Positions 1-13,174 are shown, counted from the stretch's first letter. The stretch: 64,000 nt of DNA from Leucogyrophana mollusca (GCA_021014945.1 MU266338.1:124001-188000), one strand, 5' to 3'. Notes: generated by a model not told the origin, from the letters alone. Program-made: numbers and translations.

Positions 1-1501
1 GTCGCTGATGATTACATACCTTGAAAAGGCGTGGGGGAATAATAGCTGACCGCGTTGTGTATATCTCATTGATTGCTCCCGCAACGAGTAACGTGCCTCC
101 AACGGCAAGGAGAGCAATAGTCTCCGTACTACTCCCTTTGAAAACGATGAGCTTTCGTACACTTGAAACCCATCGAATGAATTCACTTACAAGTCGTCTC
201 GCTTGAATTGAACCCGATCAAGAGGCATACCACGCCGGAAACGATCACGAAGAGGCCCACGAAATCAAATTCTCGGACGTGTTCTCTGAATGGCTTTCCC
301 TGGTGAGCTGTGTTGACGATGTCATCGTGAGAAGATGAGTGGACACGAGTCAGAAAAAATGTGCTGACGGTTCAAGTTGAGGAAGAAAAACAAAAGCGCC
401 CCCGCAAGACCGCCGGTAGGTCTTAAGAATAAAAATCGGTAAGAAAAATGAGCTATACGTAGACGCATGAAAGGCCCACAGATTAATCCAAAAACACCTG
501 TAACATCAAGTAAGCCATCTTACTCTTTCCTACAGTTTAACTGACGTACCATCGCCACGATACGTGGTCTGTGAAAGCCTGCGAAGACCTGTTAGTCAGT
601 CCTTGTCAAATATAACTACAGTCGTGAAACATACACCGCCAAGCAAGGGTCCGACGACACTGTAGGTATGGTCAGGATGATGCGTGTCACGTCAAAATTA
701 GATGTTTACCTAGCGATGCCCCATGTAGCTCCGATAAGACCGCCGTATTTGCCTCGACTGCAAACAAGACATGGAAGTTTACCGCGCGAAAATCCCATGG
801 AAATACTTACTCTTGTAAAGAGACAATGTCGGAAATGGTAATTTGCACCAACTGAATGATTCCACCGCCACCAACGCCCTGTACGGCTCGACAGACTATA
901 AGCCATGTCATGTTTTGAGCAGCCCCGCAGAGCGCAGACCCGATCTGGAAGGCAATAAAATGAGATGCCGGAAACGATAGTGTTTGATAGGGTGAACTCT
1001 ACCAGGAATATGAGGATGCACCCATATAACATGGGCTTTCGGCCTGACGAACCGCTTACTGTCAGACTCCGACGAGAAGGAGGGAGACGAGGAAATACTG
1101 ACCAAGTATTTGCGAAAGTTTTCCGTATAAAGGTCCAAGGGCAGCCGAGGCCAGCATATATGCGCTGCACGTAACACATAAGTGCTCTGGAACGCGTGCA
1201 TGGGGAGACAGGTGCATACCTTCCCACCCAGCTGTAATTATTCCCCCCTCCCAGCTCTGCGACGATTGTGGGCAGCGCGGTAGCTACGATAGTCTGCGGA
1301 GGGCGTGAGTTCTTACTGTAGATGGAGTGGGATGCGCGTTGTATGCACCTGATCCAAAGCGGCCAAGAATGTACTGCACATCAGACCGAAGAAAACAATG
1401 CCGATACGGTTTTTTGGAACGACATGTTCTTCCCCCTGCTTCCATGATGCGCCCGGCTTAGCATGTACGGCCTCTTTTCCCTCCTCCTTTGTTGCTGCCA
1501 T
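1..1501 (-). CDS. MFS transporter, DHA2/TRI12-type (C-terminus outside window)
   Basis: Polytopic drug/H+ antiporter-type transporter of the plasma membrane. The ATG at 1501 opens a short charged N-terminus followed by transmembrane segment 1 (IGIVFFGLMCSTFLAALDQ). Spliced exons then give TIVATALPTIVAELGG near 1285-1240, the loop motif GRKPMLYGC near 1050, the glycine-rich VCRAVQGVGGGGIIQLVQ near 890, RGKYGGLIGATWGIA near 745-710, then VVGPLLGG, SWRWCFWINLPTGGLAG and IIPPRLFK near position 30. This order is the TRI12/DHA2 pattern of basidiomycete general-substrate MFS proteins. At least seven short introns interrupt the window part. The second half of the protein lies beyond base 1, so the substrate cannot be judged; toxin or drug export is only a family-level inference. 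Confidence 0.9.
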
Positions 1502-1629
1502 TGAGAACGGTTTCCGTGTACTTCAGTAATTGGGGGAAAGCGGGAAACTGACGGCGGGGACGAGGGAAACGGAACGCGAGGTGGTATAAAGGCAGGATTC
1601 CGTCCCAGGATCTGTGTAATAACTAGCAA

Positions 1630-3361
1630 GAGAAAGTCCGACTCACGACATAGCGGCTATTTGAGTATCCCAGAGCAGCTGCAGCAACGAATGAAGAGGG
1701 CATGACATCCACTCGCCGAGATGCCGTTAATGCGAACCCAGCGGGTCAGTCACGTACCCTCGCTGACTCATCCATTCTGACAATCGCGTTTCGTGCTTCA
1801 AGTGCTTGCGATGGTTGCGTTATTAATTACATGCTAGTGTCGTGTCAGTTATGTTTGCAAGAGCTGGAAATGTTGCTCAAAATGATTCCAACCGCTCCTA
1901 ATTACACCACAAAGAGCTCTCTTCACTCTCGCCGAGTTTGCCGCATAAATTGTTCATCCGGCCGAGAGCGATGTACCACGCCAACCCACTTCCAGCCTTT
2001 GTCAGATCATCATCATCCTTGATATAAATATCACCACAGTTGACATCGATGGGGAACGAATGGGTGCAATTGGACGCGTTCCCATTGGAAGTCATGAGTA
2101 CATTTCCTGCTGCGATCGACAGCTCCGTGTTCGGCATCGCGAAGGACCGCGGCCGTCTGCGTGGAGATCCAGACGATAGAGATGGAGTCGTAATCAATAT
2201 CGGTCATCACCGACGCGCAGGGTGCAATCGAAGTGCGATTGTGCCACGGTCGACAGGTGCTTCAGCCAGCTGGAAATAAGCCCTGGAGAGCGAGGTTCCT
2301 TCATGTTTCAATGCCGAGGATCCCTTCGTAAAGCAGGATGCATCATCACCAATCACCATACATTCTGATGGGATAATGTCGGAGGCCAGGCCAAGTCTAT
2401 GTGGTAAGCAAAAACAAACATTGCTTACAGTTTAAGTAAAGTGCGGGGCAGACATGTACCGATAATAGATAACCAGGCTGGATTGATAACAATTCTCGGA
2501 AGCAATGTCATGCTTGCAAGGGTATTGGCTCGTTTCCTGCGACAAGACACCGGTCGGGTGAGTGCGACTATGTCCAAAACGTCGTACACAGGGGCCGGTG
2601 GCGGGTTTGGGACTGTCCGTGGATGACTGGATGTCCTCATGCGAGATCTTGTTTGTCTGACTGCCACGAGGAAATGACTACCAAAATCATATAAGGACAT
2701 CCAGCGAATGGGCCTTGAAGCGTATACCGCCCACCTCTTGCCGTGAAAAGCTGTCCGCCTGCGTGCCGCACTATGCCGTAGGGGCTGGTCCATTCATCCG
2801 GGCGCGTGCATCCATCCTGGACCCCTGGTGCGATACCCGTGTGCGGGTCGATTGGCATGGATTCTGGGACGTCGACTGCAACTTCGCGAGCCATGGAAGT
2901 CCATGTCAGTCCAAAGTGCAAGCGCTGACCGTAAGGCGTACGTCTGGATATTACGGGTAAATCAACAATGGATCAAGGTGTGGTCTGGTTGACTTCGGGA
3001 CAGTGTTTTGAATTTGCGCGACTCGTAGTTGTGGCCCAAAATATACCGTACCAAAATTGCATGTCAAAGTCATGCCGCTGGGGAACCGTGGGGTTAGCTC
3101 CTCGTCGTCATTTAATTGCTTCGGATGTGTAATCAAACCTCCACTTGAAACACGAGTTCGCGTCTAGGTAAACAGTGCACGGAGGACGGGCCCAGTCGTG
3201 ATGGCGGACGATGACTGGAAAGCGGGTGGCAGTTCGGCAAAACCCCCGAACGGTGGCGCCGAAAAACCTTATCTCATCTTACCTCTTGATTTCTGTCTTT
3301 GACCTTGTCCATCCTTTTCTTCTACCTCCAATTGCTCGACTATAGAAAGCACATTCATAGC
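1630..3361. other. stretch with no resolved gene, upstream of Ran
   Basis: On the minus strand several open stretches (2425-2793, 2637-2921, 1898-2197) can be joined through plausible introns, for example 2398-2459. The joined products show no family I recognise, and frames change often. This may be a fast-evolving gene, a decayed gene or a long promoter. The last 200 bases before 3362 should hold the Ran promoter and 5' leader; no distinct element stands out. Confidence 0.3.
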
Positions 3362-4476
3362 ATGACTGATCCAGCAGCAGTTCCAACTTTCAAGCTCGTC
3401 CTTGGTGCGTATCTACCACTCTTCCGCGAGAAATTTGAAGCTTATTACGATCTGTGGCACCACCTCCGATCGATTTCTCGATGCGCTCTGTTTTTCGCGT
3501 TTTCCTCCTGACAACCCCGGAATTCAATCGCTGTTGACGTGCCGTACGCGATCGCATGCAGTTGGTGATGGTGGTACCGGTAAAACCACGTTCGTCAAGG
3601 TAGGTGGCGCACAATTGAGCGATGCCTGACGCATGATCGCGTACTGATCTCCATGACTCTCTAGCGTCACTTGACCGGTGAATTCGAGAAAAAATACATT
3701 GGTAAGTGCTCTCCACTGTCACCGCGTTTTTTCTCGCCGTTATCGCGCTCTGGTTTACTAACCATCTTTTAGCCACCCTCGGTGTTGAGGTCCACCCTTT
3801 GTCCTTCTCGACGAATTTCGGTACCATCTGCTTCAACGTATGGGATACCGCTGGTCAGGAGAAGTTCGGTGGTCTTCGTGATGGATACTATATCCAGGGC
3901 CAGTGCGGTATCATCATGTTCGATGTCACCTCAAGAATCACATACAAGAATGTGCCCAACTGGCACCGTGATCTTGAGCGTGTTTGCGAGAACATCCCGA
4001 TCGTGTTGTGCGGAAACAAAGTCGATGTTAAGGTGCGTTCACATCTTTTTTTGGCCCCCGCGATGGAATCCCGATCTTGACTGCTGGGCAGGAGCGGAAA
4101 GTGAAGACGGGTGCTGTCACGTTCCACCGCAAAAAGAACTTGCAATATTTTGAGATCTCTGCCAAGTCGAACTACAACTTCGAGAAGCCGTTCCTCTGGC
4201 TTGCGAGGAAGTTGGTTGGGTACGTGTCGAGATCGATCGAGGTCAACCTAAATTTATAGGTATCTTCTTGGACAGAAACCCTACTCTCGACTTCGTTGCC
4301 GCTCCCGCGCTCGCCCCCGCTGAAGTCTCTGTGGACCCTGCTCTGATGCAGAAGTATACTGAAGAGTTGGCGGCTGTATGTTGCATTCCATCAATAGATC
4401 TTTGACCAGAACGCTAACAAGTATTGTTGTGTAGGCCGAAGCGGTTCCTTTGCCCGAAGAAGAGGACGATTTGTGA
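3362..4476 (+). CDS. GTP-binding nuclear protein Ran
   Basis: Small GTPase that sets the direction of nuclear import and export and helps spindle assembly, with nucleus and cytoplasm as its sites. Exons: 3362-3404, 3562-3599, 3665-3701, 3773-4032, 4092-4219, 4276-4375, 4435-4476. The spliced protein of about 214 residues has the P-loop GDGGTGKTT, switch [20 protein letters not shown], the Ran-specific [29 protein letters not shown] and the acidic tail ending EEEDDL, without a prenylation cysteine. Both the acidic tail and the missing lipid site separate Ran from Rab and Ras. Length and motif spacing match the family, and every join keeps frame. It corresponds to yeast Gsp1 and fission yeast Spi1. 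Intron 1 (157 bases) is longer than its neighbours. Confidence 0.97.
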
Positions 4477-4906
4477 TTTACCTCCTTGTCCCGGCTTACG
4501 TTTACCCTTGATACTACATAGTCTTGTTCCCTATACAATCCTCTCCACAATCGTCATCCAACAACACTGCGAGTCTGATTTCTTTCTTACCCCTCTACGC
4601 AATACACTTACAGTTGCCTGGCTTACTCTGTGCGAGTCTGGATCCCTCCTGTGGTCATACACACGGAACTGAGTGAAAGTGGATCCCCTCCCTTGACATG
4701 TACATGCATTTGAACCTTACAACCGCTCAGCGCTCAGCCCCTGCTGCGTCCGCGCCACTCTCGCGCCTAGTGCTACACACTATCCATGTACATCTACCGC
4801 TCGACCACTACGAGGATATATGAGTATGCTACGAACGCATCAGACGCAAAGTATGTAATATTCGAAGAATAAATTTGAACAGTTTGGCGAGGGTCTTGGC
4901 CATGAT
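4477..4906. other. convergent 3' region between Ran and the next gene
   Basis: Non-coding stretch between two genes that end toward each other. It should hold both 3' untranslated regions. Nothing structured was seen. Confidence 0.5.
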
Positions 4907-6316
4907 CTAATTCTCGCAAGGTACTTTTGCTGGTGCGTTTGCAGGAGCTAGACAAATAACGAGGCTTTCCATCTGAAAACTATTCATGTGTAACGCCTCC
5001 TGTTGACTGCGAAGCCAAGTCTCTCGGAGCTTTGGGGGCCATTTTACCATTTTCATCAGTTTGACCTCGTCGTCAATCCCGATCTCTACGAAATAAGGCA
5101 GGAACGCCCCAAGGTTGGGGTCCAAAGCCTGAAGCGCTCTGTAAAGCCGGGCTTCAGCTTCCGGCGAGCTTGAGGCCGCTCGTGCTGTTGGCTGAGGAGA
5201 TGACGTTCTGGAATCCTGCCTCGGCAGATGCTTACGAGGTTGTGGATGGGTTACAGTGGGTGGGTGGATAGGGAGTTCCTGTCTGGGTGTTGACACAATC
5301 GGCTGAACAGGGCTGCCATCGTAGTCGGAATATGTGTCAGAATCCAAGTCTGTTACAATCTGAATCCAAGGGGGATCAGACCCAGGAATAAAGTATATGA
5401 CCACATCACTCACGTCAGCGGACGGTGCTTTCTGGGTGACAAGACGGTCAAAAATTGTTTTACCGTCCCCGTCCTGGCACGGGATGTGTTTGCCAAGGCA
5501 TAAACAGTGCGTGGCAGTGAACAGACTCACCCTTGCTGCCAAACCATCTGGGCCGTCGATGACCATGCCCTCGAACGGGTTTGTGTCAGAGTCTTCACCA
5601 GGGGTGGCTGGGACGACACTACAGCTTTGCGTTCTACTGACAGACCTCCTGCTAAAATGAGATGCAGGAGACCAGTGACTTGAGCGTTGATGGTGCGCTG
5701 GGTCCAAGTGTGTAGGACTACGTCCAGGACAATCAATGTCAACCAGTTCGGAATCACGATCGAGGTCAGGCTTCGACTTGACCTGTTTTTTTGAGCATCG
5801 TTGCGAAATTTATAGATGCCTCAGGAAACACTTGCCCTGTAATTATTTCCTTGAGGATGTCGGACTCTCTTACGCTCTCGATTGCCGAAATACCGGTTTA
5901 TGTAGATTCTGGCAGGCCACGCATCTTGATACTTGTGCAAGATGGGTAAAGTCTTGGCCTACAAGAAGATCAGGTGTGGAGTGGCATTAAGGCTCAAGGA
6001 CACGCACCTCGCTGAGATAGGCATCCCAAGCATTTTGGGATTGTTCCCTCAGGGGACGGCCCACGTCAAAATGAGCGTGGCAAAGCATGCGAAGAGTTCG
6101 CTGCGAAGGACATCAGGCTGCACCGGAAGGTTAGAGCGCACATATACTCACAATTAGTTTGCTGAATTTCGAGTCAGAAACTTGCATGGCGTCTTGCAAA
6201 CGGGACAAGTTGGACTTCCGGATATGAGACAGGAGTTTCATCTCTTTATCTGGAGGAGATTTGATGCTAGGATCAGAGCGCTGCTGAGAGGCATTGATCG
6301 AGTTGTAGTGGGACAT
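4907..6316 (-). CDS. uncharacterised protein with SAM-like C-terminus and one frame break
   Basis: Not recognised as a named family. Proposed exons on the minus strand: 6316-6152, 6100-6008, 5958-5874, 5836-4907. The N-terminus is helical (NLSRLQDAMQVSDSKFSKL). The middle is acidic and Ser/Pro-rich with low complexity. The last 80 residues, with FLPYFVEIGIDDEVKLMKMV, look like a small helical bundle resembling a SAM domain; this is weak. Near the start of exon 4 the frame is broken at a run of seven T (5786-5792): with six, the reading runs smoothly from FATMLKK into KSKPDLDRDSELVDIDCPG. The third intron would be only 37 bases, which is short. The gene converges on Ran and starts 202 bases from the Sfi1-like gene, which points the other way. 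Confidence 0.6.
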
Positions 6317-6517
6317 GAGGGGGCAGAAGCAAAAAAAGAATCGATATTATCATGATTAGAAGACATATAATCAGACCGCGAACTCGAGCTCTGGAGCTGG
6401 TCTTGGGTGGTGGCGTTGGCTGCACGTGGCTTCAAACCAAGGTCGCGTCGCATGCAGTAAAACTTGTACCACCGCTTTCTTCAACGCGCCGACCTCTGCA
6501 CGGTCGGTCTCGGTCCC

Positions 6518-9500
6518 ATGTTTGGTTTCCGGCCAACCAATACATCTTCGCCCGCAAAATCCCTCTCCGCCGTTCACTCATCTCTCGCTCAAACCACCAC
6601 CACTGCATCCGATGTCTCTCGCGCTTCTGGAACTTCCGCCAAAACAGAGCTTCAAAATCTCACTTCAGCGGAAGTAGCCTTTCTGGATGCCGTCGTGGCC
6701 AGAATAACCCCATCTGCCACATCTTTTCTATCTGGACTCAAAGCCTACAACGACGAGCTACACGAGCGGGGGCTCGACAGCCAAACAGAGACCGTCCACT
6801 ACGGTAGGCTTCTGGAACTTTGCAAGATACGGGGACCAAGCTGGGACCACAAATGGGAGGGTGTAAAGCTGCAGTACGGGTACAAGGAAGGCTCTTCTGC
6901 CTCAGAAGTACCATCTAAACCGCCACCTCCCCAAATGCCTACTCCAGTCCCCACGCGCAAGCTCACGCGTCAAGTCACTCCTGTTCGAGACGACGACGTG
7001 TTTACACTTCATTCTCACCAAGAAGAGACGCACACTCAAGCGGATACCGATTCTGACCTCGGTGAACCTGCCGGTCGTAGCGCTGTCCTTCCCAACGGAC
7101 TGCCACCGGCAAGGACCAACAGCGGTCTGCGCACGCTGGCCATGAATAACGCGTCGCCGCCTAATTACCCTCGTTTATCTTCTCTTCGTCCGCAGAACCA
7201 GTTGCCGAACGCGGTCCAGCGCGTCCCTATCTGGGATGAGACATCCGACACTACCGAAGGTGCTATACCTTCTCCATCCACCACCCCACCTTCCTACAGG
7301 GCCGCCGTACGTGACTCGGAACGATCAAGACACAATCTGTTCGCCTTGCGAACACCGCTGGTAAACCAACCACCCCCCATTAAACCGGATCTTCCACCCC
7401 AAACCGCAATCCCGCTACGAGAACGAAAAGGCAGCATCATTAACGAGAATGATGCCTGGAAGAAAATCAAAATGCTTCGAGATGAGGAGGATGCAGATAA
7501 ATTTCGAGAAGATAATTTACTTGAGCGTTGTTGGGAGGTGTGGTTACTTGGCTACCAATGGATGATAGTAAGGCCAGTCTTTATCTATATTAGCAACTTA
7601 CCATCAACTCCCCGATAGACTACCAACGAACAAGTTGCCGAGGCACGAGACAATGTTATACTTGGGTCCACCCTTCGACGCTGGCGGAATGCCACCGCGT
7701 CTCTCATCGAGCAACGCGAACATGTCGCTACGATCGCAGATAACAGATGTTTGCGCACTGCTATGGCCGCTTGGAAAACCAGGCTAAAGGAGAAGAGGCA
7801 AATAGCATGGCGGAACGATATGCGCACGAAGATGAAGATTACGCGCGAGAAACGTGAAGCCAAACTGCGGAAAGATGCATGGGCAAAATGGCGCCAATCT
7901 TATCGTTCGCACCTGTCCGAACAACATTATAATGAACGACTGGCCCTGCGGTTTCTTCGACGCTGGAAGATGCGACTGACAAAGGCGGACCACATGGAAG
8001 CCGTTGCAGACGAGTTTGTTAGGGCACACGAAGGGAGCGCAGTTACGAAATGCTGGAAGCAATGGAAACGCGCTCTTGCGGTCAAGGATGCTGAGAAGAC
8101 AGTCGTCCAGAAAGTAGGTATAAGGGTGATGGCCGATGTTATGGACGTTTGGAAGAAACACGTGTAAGTATGCATTTTGATCATCTTCTATGGATCACTA
8201 AGAGACCTCTTACTGTAGACGCGACCACCAAAGGGCCGACGCTTTCTATGACGTGGTGGTTTTAAAGGGAGCGATCAGATCGTGGAAAACAGCCCAAGAC
8301 CGGATACGTGTGCGTTGGGTTACGGCCTTTCGAGTTGATAATTGACGTCCGGCAATATAGCTCATGGAAAAACGCGCCATCAAGCATCAAGCACGTCAAG
8401 ATGACGTCCTGGTCCGTGCTGTCACTCGAGTGTGGAAGGCTCGTGAGCGCGGTAAGTTGCTCGAGAGAGTAAAATCGATACGTACAGTAAAGGATGCATG
8501 GGCTGCATGGAAACAGAAAATGATGGCCCAAAAGCAACGCGAAGGTTTGTGAACTTGTCCTCTACATTTGCCTATGTCCATGAATTTCCTTCGTAGACTT
8601 TGCGATCGCGTTTTCCATGCACTCAAATTCGTATACCGTCTCCTCTGCACTACAAACCTGGCAGCGAGTCTACACTGTCTATCAAAACCGACGATCCTTT
8701 GCAATACAGCGTCATCTGGCACGAGTACAATTTGACGCGCTCTTGAAATGGCGGCTTCACCTCCGGACGAAGCTAAAAGTACTCAAACAGGCAAAAATTG
8801 TAGAAAAATATTTCTTGCAGCGGCGTTCTCTGAAACTGTGGACGGCTAAGCTCCAAGACAAAAGGAGGCAGAAGAAGCTGAAACAACTGGAAACTGAAAA
8901 GCTTCGGAAGTATGCTCACAGTAAGTCCTACCAGACGGATGTGCTGTGCTCTTCTAATACTTGTTCAGTCTGGATGCAGAAATCTCAGGAACGGCGCTAC
9001 TTCCGCTTAGCTGAGCGACAGGTCACAGATAGAGTTTCTTCGGTGCGTGAAGCTATGGTGCTGGTCAAAATATTAAAATGCAATTTTAATCCAGCGAATC
9101 GTGGGCGATGCCCTCCGGCGTTGGACTAATCGCGTGATTGAGCTCAAGTTGCGAGAACTCGAAGTTGCCCAGAAGAACTCCAATATCCTCTTAACGTTTG
9201 TGTTTTTATGGTAATTCCTTGTTCAAGATTCTCATCTGATTTCTACAGGCTTGCTTTCAAGAAGTGGAAGACGATATGTTTGCGGCATGTCGAGGACCTG
9301 AGTCTGATGGAAAGTCATTTAGACATCAAGCGTTCTGGTTTGCTTTCCCCTTTTTTGGCACTATCGACGCTAGCGCTAACATATTTTCGACTTGCAGAAA
9401 ATATCCGTCGAATGTTCCATCGCTGGCTCGCGGCGGCACGAGCCCGTCGGCATAAGCGAGTAACTCTGCGTGAAAAGGAGCTCCAATTCGACCGCGCGAG

Positions 9501-10612
9501 CGTCACTGCTGCTTGGGACAAATGGCGGGATCGCTTCATGCACGAAAAGCTGCGCCCTATCGTAAGAAACTGCAGGATCTTTTCTCCGAAAGATCACGCT
9601 GAGTGCTGAACTCGCACAGGCACACCAGGTTGCGATACAAAGCCAGAAAAATCTCGTCTTTCGTGCCTTCGGCATCTGGCACTCGAAGACAAAGGTAACA
9701 CGATTCCTGGCAGTCCTAAGAAGTCTGCTCACTCTGATTTATAGTCCCTACCGGCCATCAAGTTCCGTGCGTCCCGTACGAAAGCCAAATTTTGGGATAT
9801 CTGGCGAGCTTCAATGCCTCAAGCCCTTCAAGCCAAAAAGGCCCGCGAGACCTATAGTGTTTCAGTCTTGTGTACGTGATTCTCATTCCAAATCTGCTTC
9901 AGCTTCCTGATTGTGATTAAAAGCGAAGGCACTCGAGAAGTGGCACGAAGCCTACAAGACCAAGAGACATCTCAAGGAGATTGCGTGAGCATCAAACCCA
10001 ACACTCATAACTAAATCTTGTTGACTAACACTGCTTCGTAGACGCGCCCGCTACCTGCGCTTGCCATCGGTGAGCCCTGGCCGAACAAATTCTGCTCCAA
10101 AGCCGCCTGCTGCCCCCGTGCCACACACTACTCGCACACCCTTTCCACGCAGAAACATACGCGCCGAAACCGACGAAGAAGAATCAGATGCAGGGCCAAG
10201 CCGTCCCCCTTCACGGCCTATCGCATTCAACGCTAGGCCAGGTATCGCGAGCCTTCTGACAACCCGACCAAGAGCAGAAGCACTGGTGCTATCTCGCCCC
10301 AAGCTCTCGAGTCGGGGGACACGTGAGCCGAGCCCTACGCGGTCCAGGACTTCAGTCTTGGACACAGATGAACCGCAATCTCCACGCCCCAGGTTCCTCG
10401 CGAGGCGTAATCATAGCCCAGCACGCTCGAAGTCATCGTACGGTGCTGCCACAAGGGATGCGAAACCAATGCGACCTACAATCAGTCCGGCCGCCGCGAG
10501 TTCATCAGGTCGCGCCGAGCCGGAACGAAGTCGATTGTGGATAGAAATGAAAGAGGCGCGGAGAAGATCACGGCCTCCAACAGAAAGGTCGCGTTCTCCC
10601 GACCCTCCCTAA
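6518..10612 (+). CDS. Sfi1-like spindle pole body protein
   Basis: Long centrin-binding filament protein of the half-bridge, needed to duplicate the spindle pole body. The ATG at 6518 opens a Ser/Pro-rich N-terminal third (exon 1 to 7567). From about 7600 to 10000 comes a long helical array of Sfi1 repeats, seen as recurring Leu/Trp units such as LRRWRNATASL, CLRTAMAAWKTRL, AWAKWRQSY, FLRRWKMRL, CWKQWKRAL, AWAAWKQKM, FDALLKWRLHL, AFKKWKTICLRH, MFHRWLAAA and LEKWHEAY, broken by about ten short introns. The C-terminal 180 residues are disordered and basic, with many SP/TP sites (EPSPTR, EPQSPRPR, NHSPARSK), as expected of a CDK-regulated tail. Predicted length is about 1,150 residues. A further upstream exon cannot be excluded. 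Confidence 0.88.
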
Positions 10613-10937
10613 TTCTCAAAAATCTCCTACGGTACTGGGTTCTTCTTTTCGTTTCTCGCTGTGTTTTCACCTGGTTCTATTTGGTTCTTATTTATCACCC
10701 CTTATTTATTTGTGTACAGTTTCTGCACGATCATGCTCCTCGATATGTAGCGTATGCTTGTATGTTCTTCCTATGCATAATACGAGGACTGGCGCGGACT
10801 ATGGGCGGCGAAACAGACTTCCAAGACGAGGACCAAATTTCAGTTAATGGCCAGGAGCTTCGAACTTGAAGATGCAATATTTGATTGTCATTGGTGACGA
10901 AAGACCAGCGTCGGTCTACTATGTGCCAAAACCCTCA
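10613..10937. other. 3' region after the Sfi1-like gene
   Basis: T-rich non-coding stretch directly after the Sfi1 stop. It most likely holds that gene's 3' untranslated region. No gene or structured element was seen. Confidence 0.4.
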
Positions 10938-11451
10938 TCACACTTCACCTTCATCGACCAGCCTACGCAGTCTGAACGTAACCGCAGCAGTCTTGAAATA
11001 CATACCTCGGGAATGAAATGGGTACATCCCGGGTAGAGCTGACGGTGGTCAGCAACAAAAACTCGCCAGCTGACGGGTTGGTGGCTTCAAAGCCGTGGGC
11101 CCTGGATGTACCCCCGCGCGCCGAGGCAGAAAAGTCGAAAGTGACATGGTCTACCTGGTCTGTTGACTCGCTCCCATTGAAACCGTTCACAAGGTTGATG
11201 TTCAATGTGTTTGGCAGCGACAAACCGGCCTGAGTGACGTTCAAGAGCCATTGAGCAGCAGCCAACGCGGGAATCCGATTTTGAGCTCGTGGAGCCCACT
11301 TCCGTTGCACTTTCCTCTGTTTGGCCTCTACCTTCTGGATTGTTTTCTTGTCTCCCGTCGTCGGTACGGTTGGGCTGGACAAGTCCTTGAGGTCCACTGT
11401 GATCAGGTGTGATGGAAATGGCACGTTTGCGAATATCGGTACCGTATTCAT
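10938..11451 (-). CDS. uncharacterised small protein (5' end unresolved)
   Basis: Open frame on the minus strand from an ATG at 11451. A 47-base intron (GTATGT...GCGTAG) near its end leads to the tail FPRLVDEGEV and a stop at 10938. The product of about 150 residues has a Lys/Arg-rich stretch (KVEAKQRKVQRKW) and a beta-rich half with DHVTFDFSASARGG. An alternative upstream exon starts MQFKFAPIF, which resembles a signal peptide, but I could not join it in frame. No family recognised. It could be secreted or not a gene at all. Confidence 0.35.
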
Positions 11452-13174
11452 ATAATCCAGTGGATCTCATCCATAGCGTACCGATCGGGAAACATACAGC
11501 GAGGCTACTCTCATCACTAGGAACACCTGCGACGGAGGCGGTACAGAAAGACGCCGCAAAATTAGCGCGAAAAATGGGCGCGAACTTGAACTGCATAATG
11601 GTGCGTGCGATAAATGCTGAAAGGCGAGTTGACTGACGTCGCAAAGAACAGCGGATCAACTCACCGATTATCTCTCGCAGATCAAAGAGGCAAAAAAAGA
11701 CTACCAGAGGGGGGACTGAAGGGGTGAGGGGGACCCGATTGGATGGGAGATTATTCAATTCGAGTACTCCATATTTATGGGCGCGTCTGTATGCACCCAC
11801 ACACGTCAGCTAATTCCGAACCATCACGACAGTATCGCCCCATGGAGTAATGTAAAGGAGTGGATGATGCCCGTCACTATCATGGAACAAATCAGAGGAC
11901 AAGAAAGGGTACGCGAGGATGAGCCGACCCAGAGGAAGTCGTGCAAGCGTGGGGGCACAGCCGAACCGAGGGACGCGCCAACCCACCGTGAGGGGGACGT
12001 TGATGAATATCTGGTGGAAGTACTGCACAAGCTCCCAGTGACTTGGATCTGTGAGACACAGGCCTGTGTACTGATCCCATCATGCGATCGATTTTACTAA
12101 ACCCCAGGACGTGACGACGAAAGGAACGTGGGAGTGCACACCACCGTCCCGCGATAGTGCTCCATAGCATTTGGACCACTGGACGTGGGTTACGACCACA
12201 AATCTTCCCGCCCTCCGGACCTGATAGTGTGAATCCCCAAAAGGACGATGCCCTTACCTCGCTGAAACCAGTAACCACAGCACCGCGGCGAAAAGAAATC
12301 ACAGAAGACAGAGGGCAAAAACAAGCGCCATCAAATAGCATCAGAAAACCATCACACACCATCCAAGCGGTCCAGTAGAGTGGTACGGCCCATATGCTCG
12401 TGTCCGGCTGGTTGGCGGATGGCAGGACTCAAATTGAGATCTCGTCGCATTCCCGCCCAAGCTGAAACGTATCAACCCTTGATCGAAGACTCTGTAAACA
12501 GACACATGGCCAGCTCTTCAGAGGGCTGTCCAAACCTGGGAGGTGTCCCTCTGCGCCGCCTCTTTCTAGATGTCATCCCTGTGTAGCCCCCGATTCCCAA
12601 TGTTTGCGATTGTGCCATACCTGTCATACCGCCGCGTACTTGGAACAGTCCAAAGCCTTGATAGATCAAGGTCGACGATTGAATATTACATATTGAATGT
12701 GCACAGCCAGAAGAAGAAGATTTGTCTTGGTTGGAGAATTATGCCTCTCGTTGACGCGAAACTACCTGCTTCAAGTTTGTGAACCGTAAGTAGCGTTGGG
12801 GCATTGACCCAAGGAACAGTGGTTGAAACTTCAAGAGAAAGACAGCTCGGCAGTCCACTACCTCTGATCTGGACATACCTACATATAAATTTTGTCCAAG
12901 AAAAGTCTCGTGGCTGTCGCCCCCATGTTTTCAAAGAGAATTACGAGGGTAAGCCGCAGTTACGCAAGCAGATTCAGAACTGAGAGCACAGCCACAGCCA
13001 GCAGTTTCGTTCGCCGCAGCCTGGCAAGACATCACTACCGCCGCTCACGCAGAACCTGGTGTTCGCTTCGACATTCTCATTCACGACCAAATCATTATCT
13101 ACTAACCCTTGAGCCTCTTTCGACACCATAACTACCCTGCGTTACCCTAGCCAACCAGTGAAAGAAGTTCAAGC
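11452..13174. other. weak minus-strand coding signal, no resolved gene
   Basis: Between 11810 and 12370 the minus strand holds open stretches with plausible introns; their product includes HSHVPFVVTSW and PSHWELVQYFHQIFINVP. I could not match these to a family, and the frames do not join cleanly. From about 12470 to 12930 further minus-strand stretches are low-complexity. The last 250 bases, upstream of 13175, should contain the Sft2 promoter and leader. Confidence 0.3.

Noticed and set aside
11892..12362. Minus-strand 156-residue frame considered as a 3-hydroxyacyl-CoA dehydratase (PTPLA) fragment
   Set aside because: A short resemblance around VVTSW was not supported by the catalytic Tyr/Glu segment or by the membrane pattern.
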